A DNA stretch of 12,408 nt from Saprospiraceae bacterium UBA2365. GTDB lineage: Bacteria > Bacteroidota > Bacteroidia > Chitinophagales > Saprospiraceae. The stretch is from positions 10,605 to 23,012 of the forward strand of contig DDTL01000096.1 in assembly GCA_002344345.1 (NCBI GenBank), read 5' to 3'. A model generated the notes under the pieces. It was not told the DNA's origin and made no database searches. It saw nothing but the letters and a program-made list of their open reading frames with translations. The position numbers and the translations under genes are program-made. How positions within the stretch are numbered: position 1 is the stretch's first letter; each line of letters opens with the position of its first letter. Shown in pieces: positions 1-7,754 of the stretch.

Positions 1-403
1 AACCCTTGATTCGCATTATTAAGTAATCCAGGATCAAAACAGTGAACTTTCAGGAATTTAAGAGATTTTTATTGAGTCAAGGTTTTCAGATATCACTGAC
101 TGATTTACCAATCACACAATTTGGTGTTATATTCTAATTTGGCCCCTGAATCGCCAGGAAAAAAAGTAAGCCCAATTCCGGTTGAATTTAACTAAAGTAA
201 CTATTTTCAAAGTTATTGATTCATTAATGTCTGAAAGGTTTGATATAGAATCTATTAAATATAATTCAGATTCATCAACTTTTTCCCATTCCAGCACAAC
301 AGTTCAGGTAAGGTCCATTCAATCAAAATTTCACCAACCCGACAATTTGTCACTAAGTTTTGGTAATTTTGACAGAATAGCTTTATTTTGCCAAAAAAAA
401 ATT
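1..403. other. Non-coding leader upstream of miaB
   Basis: No gene is supported in these 403 bases. The miaB frame stays open back to a TTG at 182, but the 74 codons before the ATG at 404 encode a Ser/Asn/Phe-rich stretch that does not look like any MiaB N-terminus and lies upstream of a good -7-like element at 364-371. I therefore read it as untranslated or intergenic. The first 180 bases have frequent stops in the frames I followed, and no tRNA, repeat array or strong terminator hairpin is evident. The gene left of the window is not visible. Confidence 0.6.
364..371 (+). promoter_or_regulatory. Candidate Bacteroidota -7 element for the miaB operon
   Basis: TAATTTTG is an exact match to the TAnnTTTG -7 consensus of the Bacteroidota primary sigma factor. 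It would place transcription start near 378, about 25 nt before the miaB ATG at 404. A TTTG at 346-349 is a possible -33 element, but the gap of 14 nt is shorter than the usual 19-20. In DNA this A/T-rich a chance match is possible, so the call rests mainly on its position. Confidence 0.4.
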
Positions 404-1816
404 ATGTTCGAAAATAAAGGCGGCGAAAAAATTGTTGATGAGCACAGACAGGGAGAGATTTTTGAGGTCATCGGCAACACTTCCAAAGCCAGGAGGGTTT
501 ATATCGAAAGCTATGGCTGCCAGATGAACTTCAACGACTCAGAAATAGTAGCTGCAATACTTGACCAACATGGGTACCAGCCAACCGGCGATCTGGAAAA
601 ATCAGATCTGATCCTGGTAAATACCTGTTCCATCAGGGACAATGCAGAACAAAACATCCGCAAGCGGCTCACAATTTATAATAAAGCAAAGAAGAGCAAT
701 CCTTCAGTTGTTGTTGGTGTTCTCGGATGCATGGCTGAGAGGCTAAAGGATGAATTACTGGCAGAAAAGATGGTGGATATTGTGGTTGGTCCGGATGCTT
801 ACAGAAGTCTGCCACAATTGATCGAGCAAGCCCAACATGGCAACAAAGGTATCAATGTATTGCTCAGCAAGGAGGAATTATATGACGATATCCAGCCTGT
901 CAGGATAGATAGCAATGGTGTTTCAGCTTTCATCACCATCATGCGTGGATGCAATAATATGTGTTCATTTTGTGTAGTGCCTTTTACCCGGGGTCGTGAG
1001 AGGAGTCGTTCTTCTTATTCAATCATCGCTGAAGCTATTGAACTGTTTGAAAAAGGATACAGGGAAGTTACCTTATTGGGACAGAATGTAGACAGTTATT
1101 TCTGGACCAATCCCGAGGACAATTCTGTAGTGAGCTTTGCCAGATTGCTTAGCCTGGTGGCCGACATCAGTCCGATGCTGCGGGTCAGGTTTGCCACGTC
1201 ACATCCCAAAGACATCACTGATGAAGTCATAAATACCATTGCAAAGTATCCGAACATATGCAAATATATCCACCTGCCTGTTCAATCCGGCAGTACGCGT
1301 TTACTCGATTTGATGAAGAGGACCTATGATCAGGAATGGTATCTGGAACGGATCAACAAGATCTACAGTGTAATACCCGGAGTGGCCATTTCTTCTGATA
1401 TCATTGCCGGATTTTGCACCGAGACAGAAGAGGATCATCAGGAAACACTCAAGATCATTCGGGAAGTCAAATACAGCATGTCTTACATGTTTTACTATTC
1501 CGAGCGTCCCCGAACTTATGCTGAGCGAAACCTGAAGGATGATGTGCCAATTGAAGTGAAAAAAAGGCGACTGAATGAAATCATCCAGTTGCAAAATGAA
1601 GTCAGCCTTCAGCATAATCTGGCTGATGTAGGCAAAACGTTTGAAGTACTCATTGAAGGAGACAGCAAAAAATCCAATGAATTCCATAAAGGAAGGACTA
1701 CACAGAATAAAATGGTTATTTTCCCCAAAAATGGGTCTTTTTCCAAAGGCGATTATGTATTCGTAGAGATCACTGACGCCAATAGTGCAACCCTAAAAGG
1801 CCACATTGTAAATTAA
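404..1816 (+). CDS. miaB: tRNA-2-methylthio-N6-dimethylallyladenosine synthase MiaB
   Basis: Radical-SAM methylthiotransferase that converts i6A37 to ms2i6A37 in tRNAs reading UNN codons; cytoplasmic. It is 470 aa from the ATG at 404, the usual family length. The N-terminal MTTase domain carries the three cysteines that bind the auxiliary 4Fe-4S cluster: C39 (YGCQMN), C75 (NTCSIR) and C109 (LGCMAE). The radical-SAM CxxxCxxC motif is C183-C187-C190 (RGCNNMCSFC), followed by PFTRGRERSR. A TRAM RNA-binding domain occupies about 407-470. The frame is open upstream to a TTG at 182, but the ATG at 404 gives the typical Bacteroidota beginning (VDEHRQGE at 11-18) and lies just after a -7-like element and an A-rich leader. 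It is the first gene of an apparent operon; the next gene starts 5 nt after its stop. Confidence 0.96.
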   Translation: MFENKGGEKIVDEHRQGEIFEVIGNTSKARRVYIESYGCQMNFNDSEIVAAILDQHGYQPTGDLEKSDLILVNTCSIRDNAEQNIRKRLTIYNKAKKSNPSVVVGVLGCMAERLKDELLAEKMVDIVVGPDAYRSLPQLIEQAQHGNKGINVLLSKEELYDDIQPVRIDSNGVSAFITIMRGCNNMCSFCVVPFTRGRERSRSSYSIIAEAIELFEKGYREVTLLGQNVDSYFWTNPEDNSVVSFARLLSLVADISPMLRVRFATSHPKDITDEVINTIAKYPNICKYIHLPVQSGSTRLLDLMKRTYDQEWYLERINKIYSVIPGVAISSDIIAGFCTETEEDHQETLKIIREVKYSMSYMFYYSERPRTYAERNLKDDVPIEVKKRRLNEIIQLQNEVSLQHNLADVGKTFEVLIEGDSKKSNEFHKGRTTQNKMVIFPKNGSFSKGDYVFVEITDANSATLKGHIVN

Positions 1817-1821
1817 AAATC

Positions 1822-3096
1822 ATGAGCAATCTACAGGCTATCAAACGAAGATTTGACATCATAGGTAATTCCGACCTACTGGACAGGGCTTTAAGCACTG
1901 CTATACGTGTGGCGAATACTGATCTAACGGTTCTCATTCAAGGAGAAAGCGGTGTCGGAAAAGAAGTCTTTTCAAAGATCATTCACAACCTCAGCGGAAG
2001 AAAGCACAATGAATTTATAGCCATCAACTGTGGCGCCATTCCTGCCGGAACCATCAATTCTGAGCTATTCGGCCATGAAAAAGGCGCTTTTACGGGTGCA
2101 ATGAACGACAGAAAAGGGTATTTTGAAACTGTCAATGGAGGCAGTATTTTTCTGGATGAAATCGGAGAAATGCCACTTGATACACAATCGTTTTTATTGA
2201 GGGTGTTGGAATCCGGAGAGTTTTTTCGTGTCGGATCCTCTAAAGTACAGAAAACCAACATCCGCGTCATAGCCGCTACCAATGTTGATCTTAAAGAAAA
2301 AATAAAGGCAGGGAAATTCAGGGAAGATCTGTATTACAGGCTCAACACGGTACCTATCTGGGTGCCTGCCTTGAAAGAAAGGCCTGAAGATGTCATGTTA
2401 CTGGTAAAAAAATTCGCCCGTGACTTTTCTGAAAAGTATGGTGCTCCAACAATAGAATTGAATGATCAGGCCCAAATCCTGATGAGAACCTATAGTTGGC
2501 CAGGAAATATCCGGGAATTAAAAAATGTGGTTGAACAACTTTCCGTTTTGTCAGAGGACAAGGTGGTCACTGCAGAAGAATTGATTGCCGTTTTACCGGA
2601 TATCAGGAAAAGGAATCTGCCATCCGTTATTAAAAATGACCATTTTGAAGAATCAGGTTTTGCAGAGCGTGAGATCATGTACAAATTCCTGGTAGATATG
2701 AAAAAGGATCTGACAGATCTGAAATCACTGGTCTTTGAGATGATCAAAGCCAATAACCTGCATGTTCCCGAGGTAGTTAAAAACAATCCCATCCTGATAA
2801 AATCCTACAATACGGAGGAATTGCCATATAGCCCTGAACCTGTTCATGAAGTGATTGATTACAAGAATGTCAATGATTTCACTGAAGACAAACCAATCAT
2901 TCTGGATAAGAAGGATCAGGAGCGTTATCATGCGGAAGTAGTCGAGTTCAATCTCAATCTGGAAGATATGGAAAAAGATCTCATTACCAAAGCATTGGAT
3001 AAACACCGGGGAAAACGCAAACAAACTGCAGACGAATTGGGCATTTCTGAAAGAACATTATACCGGAAAATCAAACAATATAATATTCCAAACTGA
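1822..3096 (+). CDS. Sigma-54-dependent AAA+ transcriptional activator (no sensor domain)
   Basis: Enhancer-binding protein that uses ATP hydrolysis to open sigma-54 promoters. In the 424 aa, the AAA+ domain starts almost at the N-terminus: Walker A GESGVGKE at 41-48, the sigma-54-contacting GAFTGA loop intact at 88-93, Walker B GGSIFLDE about 106-113, arginine-finger region FREDLYYRLN at 166-175, and sensor II YSWPGNIREL at 224-233. A charged linker of about 120 residues (roughly 262-385) leads to a C-terminal Fis-type helix-turn-helix (about 390-422, with TADELGISERTLYRKIKQY). There is no receiver, GAF or PAS domain, as in PspF-like activators, so control must come from expression level, a partner protein or the linker. 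It lies 5 nt after miaB, and its TGA overlaps the lptE ATG, so it is probably translationally coupled to lptE. The family is clear; its target promoters are unknown, and I saw no -24/-12 site in the intergenic regions scanned. Confidence 0.93.
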   Translation: MSNLQAIKRRFDIIGNSDLLDRALSTAIRVANTDLTVLIQGESGVGKEVFSKIIHNLSGRKHNEFIAINCGAIPAGTINSELFGHEKGAFTGAMNDRKGYFETVNGGSIFLDEIGEMPLDTQSFLLRVLESGEFFRVGSSKVQKTNIRVIAATNVDLKEKIKAGKFREDLYYRLNTVPIWVPALKERPEDVMLLVKKFARDFSEKYGAPTIELNDQAQILMRTYSWPGNIRELKNVVEQLSVLSEDKVVTAEELIAVLPDIRKRNLPSVIKNDHFEESGFAEREIMYKFLVDMKKDLTDLKSLVFEMIKANNLHVPEVVKNNPILIKSYNTEELPYSPEPVHEVIDYKNVNDFTEDKPIILDKKDQERYHAEVVEFNLNLEDMEKDLITKALDKHRGKRKQTADELGISERTLYRKIKQYNIPN

Positions 3097-3608
3097 TGAA
3101 TATAAAATTTTTGCTATTGTCTATTATGATGGTTTTAATCCTGTCAACTGGCTTAACTTCTTGCTTTTTTTACACTTTCAAGGACATTTCGATCAAGCCT
3201 GACGTTAACAGCTATTTTGTGGAAGACATCACATTGAACACCAATGCACCTGGTTCCATCCATAATACATTCACAGAAATGCTCAAACAAAAGATCAATA
3301 CAGAAACCCGTTTGCGCTCCACTGAAAGTGATCCTCACATTATATTTGAAGGCAGTATTGATGGTTTTACCGTAACATCAACAGCAACTGACAGTCAGAA
3401 TACAGCTTCCCTCAACAAACTTGAAATCCGCATAAGGATCAAATATACCAATGAGTTACATCCTGAAGAGAACTGGGAACAAACTTTCAGCGATTTTGCA
3501 AATTTCGACAGAAATGTCAACCTTTCTGATGTTCAGGATGCATTGATCAAAGAGATCTATGAACTCATTCTGGATAAGATCATTACCAGATCATTCAGCA
3601 ACTGGTAA
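3096..3608 (+). CDS. lptE: LptE-like LPS-assembly lipoprotein
   Basis: Probable outer-membrane lipoprotein that would pair with LptD to insert lipopolysaccharide into the outer leaflet. The 170-aa protein has a signal peptide with a hydrophobic core (about 4-19) and a lipobox LTSC with the lipidated cysteine at C23. The mature part starts with an aromatic, short beta-strand pattern (FFYTFKDISI) and continues with a TFTEMLKQKI helix, as in Bacteroidota LptE homologues, which diverge strongly from E. coli LptE. Its ATG overlaps the upstream TGA by one base (TGATG). Position after the sigma-54 activator is itself part of the evidence, because sequence conservation in this family is low. The gene ends 2 nt from the convergent acylase gene. 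Confidence 0.82.
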   Translation: MNIKFLLLSIMMVLILSTGLTSCFFYTFKDISIKPDVNSYFVEDITLNTNAPGSIHNTFTEMLKQKINTETRLRSTESDPHIIFEGSIDGFTVTSTATDSQNTASLNKLEIRIRIKYTNELHPEENWEQTFSDFANFDRNVNLSDVQDALIKEIYELILDKIITRSFSNW

Positions 3609-3619
3609 AATCAGTTTTT
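3600..3619 (+). terminator. Weak candidate terminator at the lptE/acylase junction
   Basis: A 5-bp stem, AACTG (3600-3604) with CAGTT (3612-3616), and a possible G-T closing pair run into a five-T stretch (3615-3619). It spans the lptE stop and lies partly inside the 3' end of the opposing acylase gene. The stem is short and shares bases with the T-run, so this is weak. No equivalent T-run serves the minus strand. Confidence 0.3.
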
Positions 3620-6025
3620 AGCGGGAATGAGCATTAGCGTATGTGTCAGATTCCTGCGTATGTCTTCATTATCCATGAGCATTCCCCTGTATTTACCATC
3701 AACAAACATTTTTGTCTGATCCCTGTAATACTTGCTCACAAAATTTCCTGACTGACCTGTGGGATTTATATTTAGTCCTTTACCCACCTCATCAAAATCG
3801 ATCAATATTCTCACAGTTGGTCCGGACAATACCTCATGTATTTTCTCACCTGAAAACCTGAACTCCATCTTACTTAAAGTGTTATTGCCTCCGGGTATCG
3901 GATAGGAACCTACATTGAAAAATTTATTCATCGGCCATTTTTCGCCCACTGCATGCTTAAAGCTCACCTTATGCACATCACCCCATTTCCAGGCCGACAC
4001 ATTTGAACCCAGTTGTTCTTTCAATTCATCTGCTGTTTTTAAAAATGCCTTCTTAAAAACATCCATCCGGGTTTCTTTGGATGGCGTATTAATATCGTCC
4101 CACCAAACAGCTTTATCATTGTAATATAAATATTCCAGCGAACGCCTCAGCATATATGAATGATCAACCAGTTTCATCATTTCCGGCCCGAGTTCATCCT
4201 GCATACTTATGTCGGTTATATGATAGATCAGTTTATCCAGTATGACGGGGCCTGACTGATCGGTCTCATAAGAACCTTTCCATGCAAACAATGAGTCATA
4301 AACCTCGTGATAATATTCATCTTTCAATTCATTTTTGGTGATTAGCTCTAGCATCATTTTGGCCATCTGTTCATATTTTGGGGACATCACATCCAGTTGG
4401 AGCGCTTTCACCTTATTTATATCCCATTGACCTTCCTGGCTGAGCACTTCATTGATCCGGTCGATCCTGTGAGACTGAACATAGTTTCCAGGTACAAAAT
4501 GACTACCTGACAAAACCGGATCATTATTAGCTGTAGCAACATATCCTTCACGTGCATTTATATTTTTTGGGTGTTCTTTAAAATCAAGGTAACGGATAAC
4601 TTCATCCTTTCCCGTACTTCCATCGAGCAAAACAGCTCTGTTCAAACCTTCTCGGAAAACAGGCAACTTTCCTGTTGCCCACCAGGCATAATTTCCATCT
4701 TTATCACCATAATTAACATACAATCCAACCACATCCAGCATAGGCAGAGCAGTCGAAAATGCATCGATATTTTCTGCTCTGTTCATGGCATACATAGCTT
4801 GAAGTGTTTTGGATTCAAACTCGAGTACTGTCCAAAAAAGCGATACCGGTTCTTCAGAAAGAAATGCAATATTTGGATCCACATCATTCATTATTGGCCC
4901 GTGACTGGTCGTTAAAACTGAATACTTTATATCCGGATTATCCTTAACTTTGATGATTTCGTCTCTCCGTGTCAAATCAATCCATTCGTTTTTGAACATC
5001 ACTTTTGAAGGATCTTCAGGATGCAGTATTTCTTTGTAGTAGTTGACATTATCGTATGGGAAAATGGTCAGGCCCCATGCAATACTTCTGTTGTGACCCA
5101 ATACGCCAAAAGGGATCAATGGTAAATGATGCCCGTAAAAATCAACGCCCGGATATTTTATGTGCGCTTCGAACCACGTCGCTGGTTGTCCGTAATCAAT
5201 ATGCGTATCATTGGCAAAAATGACCTTGCCACTTTTGGTTTTTTGTGGCCCGATCACCCAGGAATTACTGCCCCACCAAAGGGGAATTCCAAGTTTTTGT
5301 AAGGTTCCGGCCAATTTTGAAAGCATACTCAAAGCTGGTTGCTTACCGGCAGAGATATCCAAAGTCTTAGACAATTCAGGATCATCGGTCAGTTTCAAAT
5401 CTTTCAGATATTCCGATCCAAGTTTTTTTCCTATATAAGCGGTTAAAGCATCGTCTTTTGTAGCATAGGAAAAGGTCAGGGACATATAATTGATTATAGA
5501 ATAGATATCTTCGGGAGTAAAATCCTGTTTCGGGATTTTTATCAAAGTGTATTCCAAAGGAAGTTTTCCATGATGCAGGTAATGATTTACCCCTTGGAGG
5601 TATGCCAAAACAGCTTTCTGATAAGGTTCATCATTGCCCGACATATATTTTTTCGCAGACAATTTTGCCTTCTCGTAGATACTCAATGTCCGCATCAATT
5701 TATCAACTTCCACCAGATCCGGCCCAAGTATTTCTGCAAGGCGCCCTGAAGTCAATCGCCTCAGCATGTCCATCTGAAACAATCTATCCTGAGCCTGAAC
5801 ATATCCCAACGCAAAATATGCATCGGCTTCATTCGCAGCTTCTATGTGAGGAATGCCATAAGTGTCATATTGAACTTTCACTTCTTCCTTAAGCCCTTTA
5901 ATTTTCACTTCTCCATCATAATCAGGTGCAGTTGATCTGACGTAGAAATACATTACGGCCAGACCGGCAACCAGAAGAATTAATACAGCCAAAAGAATCT
6001 TTCTTAAAAATCCACGAAATTTCAT
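3611..6025 (-). CDS. Penicillin acylase-family N-terminal nucleophile hydrolase
   Basis: Amidase of the penicillin G acylase / acyl-homoserine lactone acylase family, made as one precursor that self-cleaves into alpha and beta chains. The 804-aa protein starts with a positively charged N-terminus and one hydrophobic segment (about 9-29), a signal anchor or uncleaved signal, placing the enzyme in the periplasm or on the inner membrane. The alpha chain shows family blocks GIPHIEAANEADAYFALGY (57-75), QAQDRLFQMDMLRR (77-90) and SGRLAEILG (93-101). Autocleavage is expected at G252-S253 (WWGSNSWV), freeing S253 as nucleophile; GKVIFANDTH follows. Beta-chain blocks PGGNNT (711-716, oxyanion Asn region) and GQSGN (757-761) are present. 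All expected catalytic features are visible, so it should be active. Substrate cannot be read from sequence: beta-lactams, acyl-homoserine lactones, N-acyl amino acids or peptides are possible. It is monocistronic and opposes its neighbours. Confidence 0.93.
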   Translation of the reverse strand: MKFRGFLRKILLAVLILLVAGLAVMYFYVRSTAPDYDGEVKIKGLKEEVKVQYDTYGIPHIEAANEADAYFALGYVQAQDRLFQMDMLRRLTSGRLAEILGPDLVEVDKLMRTLSIYEKAKLSAKKYMSGNDEPYQKAVLAYLQGVNHYLHHGKLPLEYTLIKIPKQDFTPEDIYSIINYMSLTFSYATKDDALTAYIGKKLGSEYLKDLKLTDDPELSKTLDISAGKQPALSMLSKLAGTLQKLGIPLWWGSNSWVIGPQKTKSGKVIFANDTHIDYGQPATWFEAHIKYPGVDFYGHHLPLIPFGVLGHNRSIAWGLTIFPYDNVNYYKEILHPEDPSKVMFKNEWIDLTRRDEIIKVKDNPDIKYSVLTTSHGPIMNDVDPNIAFLSEEPVSLFWTVLEFESKTLQAMYAMNRAENIDAFSTALPMLDVVGLYVNYGDKDGNYAWWATGKLPVFREGLNRAVLLDGSTGKDEVIRYLDFKEHPKNINAREGYVATANNDPVLSGSHFVPGNYVQSHRIDRINEVLSQEGQWDINKVKALQLDVMSPKYEQMAKMMLELITKNELKDEYYHEVYDSLFAWKGSYETDQSGPVILDKLIYHITDISMQDELGPEMMKLVDHSYMLRRSLEYLYYNDKAVWWDDINTPSKETRMDVFKKAFLKTADELKEQLGSNVSAWKWGDVHKVSFKHAVGEKWPMNKFFNVGSYPIPGGNNTLSKMEFRFSGEKIHEVLSGPTVRILIDFDEVGKGLNINPTGQSGNFVSKYYRDQTKMFVDGKYRGMLMDNEDIRRNLTHTLMLIPAKN

Positions 6026-6641
6026 ATTACTTATTTTTAATTATATTCAGATTATGTGCTTGATATCCTGCACTTTATATATTTTTAAATAACTCAAACC
6101 CTATGTCGGATGCTAACATTTACCTTAGCACCCAATCAGAACCTAAAGAATTCATCTGAACCAAATCCGACTTCAAAACTTATAACCAATCCTACATATA
6201 AAAATGTCCGGAACAAAAGACTGAAATGATTGATGAACAATTATATCAGCAAACTTGAGTCATGAAGGTAATGTCGCTAAAATCCATATAATTTGTTGCT
6301 TAAAATTCAATACCAAATTTATATAAACCATTTGAATATCCGGTTCGCATACAAAAATCTGAAATATATCTTCGATACATAGTTGAGGCATTTGATTTAA
6401 ACAGACTTTAAAAATAACATTTTTTTAAGATTAAAGAGGTAATCAGATTTAAATGTGAACATGCAACAAGAAATTATTCAACCTCAAACAGCCATATTAA
6501 ATAAAACGATGAAAACAAAATCTATAATTCCACTACAGTTCGAATTCAATATTTTTTTAAGCTAAACAAGTCAAAAATATTTAACCAAATATTTAGGCAT
6601 TGAATTACATTTGCAAAAAAAGAAATACAAAACAATTCAAA
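6026..6641. other. Long A/T-rich divergent intergenic region
   Basis: These 616 bases separate the divergent acylase gene (leftward) and TPR-like gene (rightward), so both promoters should be here. The right edge holds a -7-like element at 6606-6613. On the acylase side no convincing -33/-7 pair stands out. Stops are frequent in the frames I followed, I see no protein-like reading frame, and no tandem or inverted repeat long enough to report. An in-frame TTG at 6600 extends the TPR frame 14 codons upstream but overlaps the promoter element, so I count it as non-coding. Confidence 0.6.
6606..6613 (+). promoter_or_regulatory. Candidate -7 element for the TPR-secG unit
   Basis: TACATTTG matches the Bacteroidota TAnnTTTG -7 consensus exactly and sits 28 nt before the ATG at 6642, predicting a short leader of about 20 nt. 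A matching -33 TTTG at the right distance is not seen. The element rules against the TTG at 6600 as the start, since that codon would lie upstream of the transcript's 5' end. Confidence 0.5.
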
Positions 6642-7337
6642 ATGGGTGGGACCAGATCTGCATCATTAATAAACATACAGGATTTGGACTGGCATGAATT
6701 GGCAGAACTATTTGCAAAATTCCCGTTCAGTCAAAAAATCACAGGTCTGATGAGTGTAAAAGCACGAATGGAAAACATTATTAACATGAATAATCCGGGT
6801 CAAAAGAGTTTTTTACTATCCAATAACCCAGGTATTCAATATGCAAATTTGGTGAGAGATACGGAAAAAATTTCAGCATTGATTAATTCCAATAGCCAGG
6901 AGACACTAGCTGAACCCGAATTGACTGTCATTCCTGAAAATCAACCTTCCTCCGTTTCTGAGACCCCGGAATCTTTTGGCCAGAAATCTGACACCTTAAG
7001 CAGAAAACCTGCATCCTCAAAAAAAACAATTTCCAAAAACAAACCAGCGTCACCTGGATATCAAAGCGATTTCACTAAATGGCTCCTGGAAAAGTCATCA
7101 GGTAAACCTAAGCCTGAGGCTCAGATACAAGATAAAAAAGCTGAAGATCACGGATTCAAAATCGAGGATTCAAACCAATTAAGAGACGAGATCGTCAGTG
7201 AACCTCTGGCTGCTTTATATGCGCAACAAGGGCTTATTAAAGAGGCAATTGAAATGTATACCAAATTAAGTTTGAAAATTCCAGATAAAAGTACTTACTT
7301 TGCGGAAATTATTAAAAAACTAAAAAAAAGTAACTGA
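6642..7337 (+). CDS. TPR-like hypothetical protein upstream of secG
   Basis: 231 aa from the ATG at 6642; the frame runs back to a TTG at 6600, but the -7-like element at 6606-6613 favours the ATG. Three parts are visible: an N-terminal segment (about 1-85) containing a short hydrophobic/aromatic block (WHELAELFAKFPFS at 17-30); a Ser/Pro/Lys-rich, probably disordered middle (about 86-180) holding FTKWLLEK (144-151); and a C-terminal TPR-like helix pair, SEPLAALYAQQGLIKEAIEMY (186-206), followed by LSLKIPDKSTYFAEIIKKL. No signal peptide or membrane segment is seen, so it is probably cytoplasmic. From memory, a protein of this architecture usually sits between lptE and secG in Bacteroidota. 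The TPR suggests protein binding; its function is unknown. It lies 3 nt before secG and is very likely co-transcribed. Confidence 0.85.
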   Translation: MGGTRSASLINIQDLDWHELAELFAKFPFSQKITGLMSVKARMENIINMNNPGQKSFLLSNNPGIQYANLVRDTEKISALINSNSQETLAEPELTVIPENQPSSVSETPESFGQKSDTLSRKPASSKKTISKNKPASPGYQSDFTKWLLEKSSGKPKPEAQIQDKKAEDHGFKIEDSNQLRDEIVSEPLAALYAQQGLIKEAIEMYTKLSLKIPDKSTYFAEIIKKLKKSN

Positions 7338-7340
7338 TTT

Positions 7341-7616
7341 ATGTTAACATTCATGGTAATCCTGATAGCCCTGGTAAGTGTGATGCTGATAGCAGTGATT
7401 CTGATCCAGAATCCTAAAGGAGGTGGAATTGATGCTACTTTTGGCGGACAGGGAGCAAATCAAATGTTTGGTGCCGCAAAATCCACAGATTTTATTGAGA
7501 AATTGACCTGGGGCCTTGCCATCGCATTGTTTCTTTTAAGTATTGCCACAACCTTAATGGTAGGTTCAGCCGGCGACCCTACAGGTTTGGATATTCCACT
7601 CCAAACACAGGGATAA
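7341..7616 (+). CDS. secG: Preprotein translocase subunit SecG
   Basis: Small inner-membrane subunit of the SecYEG channel that assists SecA-driven export. The 91-aa protein has the family layout: TM1 about 3-22, the loop signature LIQNPKGGGIDATFGG (21-36) continuing to NQMFGAAKSTDFIEKLTW with a conserved Phe-Gly, and TM2 about 57-75, followed by a short polar tail. It starts 3 nt after the TPR-like gene and is the last gene before the terminator at 7722-7754. In related genomes I recall groES/groEL following secG; they are not in this window. Confidence 0.93.
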   Translation: MLTFMVILIALVSVMLIAVILIQNPKGGGIDATFGGQGANQMFGAAKSTDFIEKLTWGLAIALFLLSIATTLMVGSAGDPTGLDIPLQTQG

Positions 7617-7634
7617 GCTTATTTTCCGGCTCAA

Positions 7635-7659
7635 CTGTACAAATTTTAGAATAGTACAG
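7635..7659 (+). repeat. Inverted repeat in secG 3' trailer
   Basis: CTGTAC (7635-7640) is exactly complementary to GTACAG (7654-7659). ATT (43-45 of the 7600s) and AAT (50-52) can add an inner pairing. It lies 19 nt after the secG stop and just before an A6-GCG-T6 element (7664-7678). It may be an mRNA 3'-stabilising hairpin or a weak first terminator. Confidence 0.4.
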
Positions 7660-7721
7660 CATTAAAAAAGCGTTTTTTCTTGCTTGATACGATAAATCAG
7701 GTTGGAATTGGAGTAATAAAT

Positions 7722-7754
7722 GACCATTCTGAGTTTCAGTATGGTCTTTTTTTT
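7722..7754 (+). terminator. Intrinsic terminator of the TPR-secG transcript
   Basis: The stem is GACCAT (7722-7727) with ATGGTC (7741-7746), one T-T mismatch, then CTGA (7729-7732) with TCAG (7736-7739), closed by a 3-nt loop. It is followed at once by eight T residues (7747-7754). This is a textbook Rho-independent terminator, about 105 nt after the secG stop codon. Confidence 0.88.

Noticed and set aside
1301..1687. Minus-strand frame of 128 codons inside miaB
   Set aside because: It lies entirely within the conserved radical-SAM/TRAM coding region and shows no family features.
6314..6321. Minus-strand TAAATTTG as the acylase promoter
   Set aside because: It matches the -7 pattern but lies almost 290 nt from the start codon, has no -33 partner, and such matches are expected by chance in this A/T-rich stretch.
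6591..6615. Possible sigma-54 (-24/-12) promoter before the TPR-like gene
   Set aside because: GG at 6596-6597 and GC at 6613-6614 are 17 nt apart, not the roughly 11 required, so the spacing is wrong.
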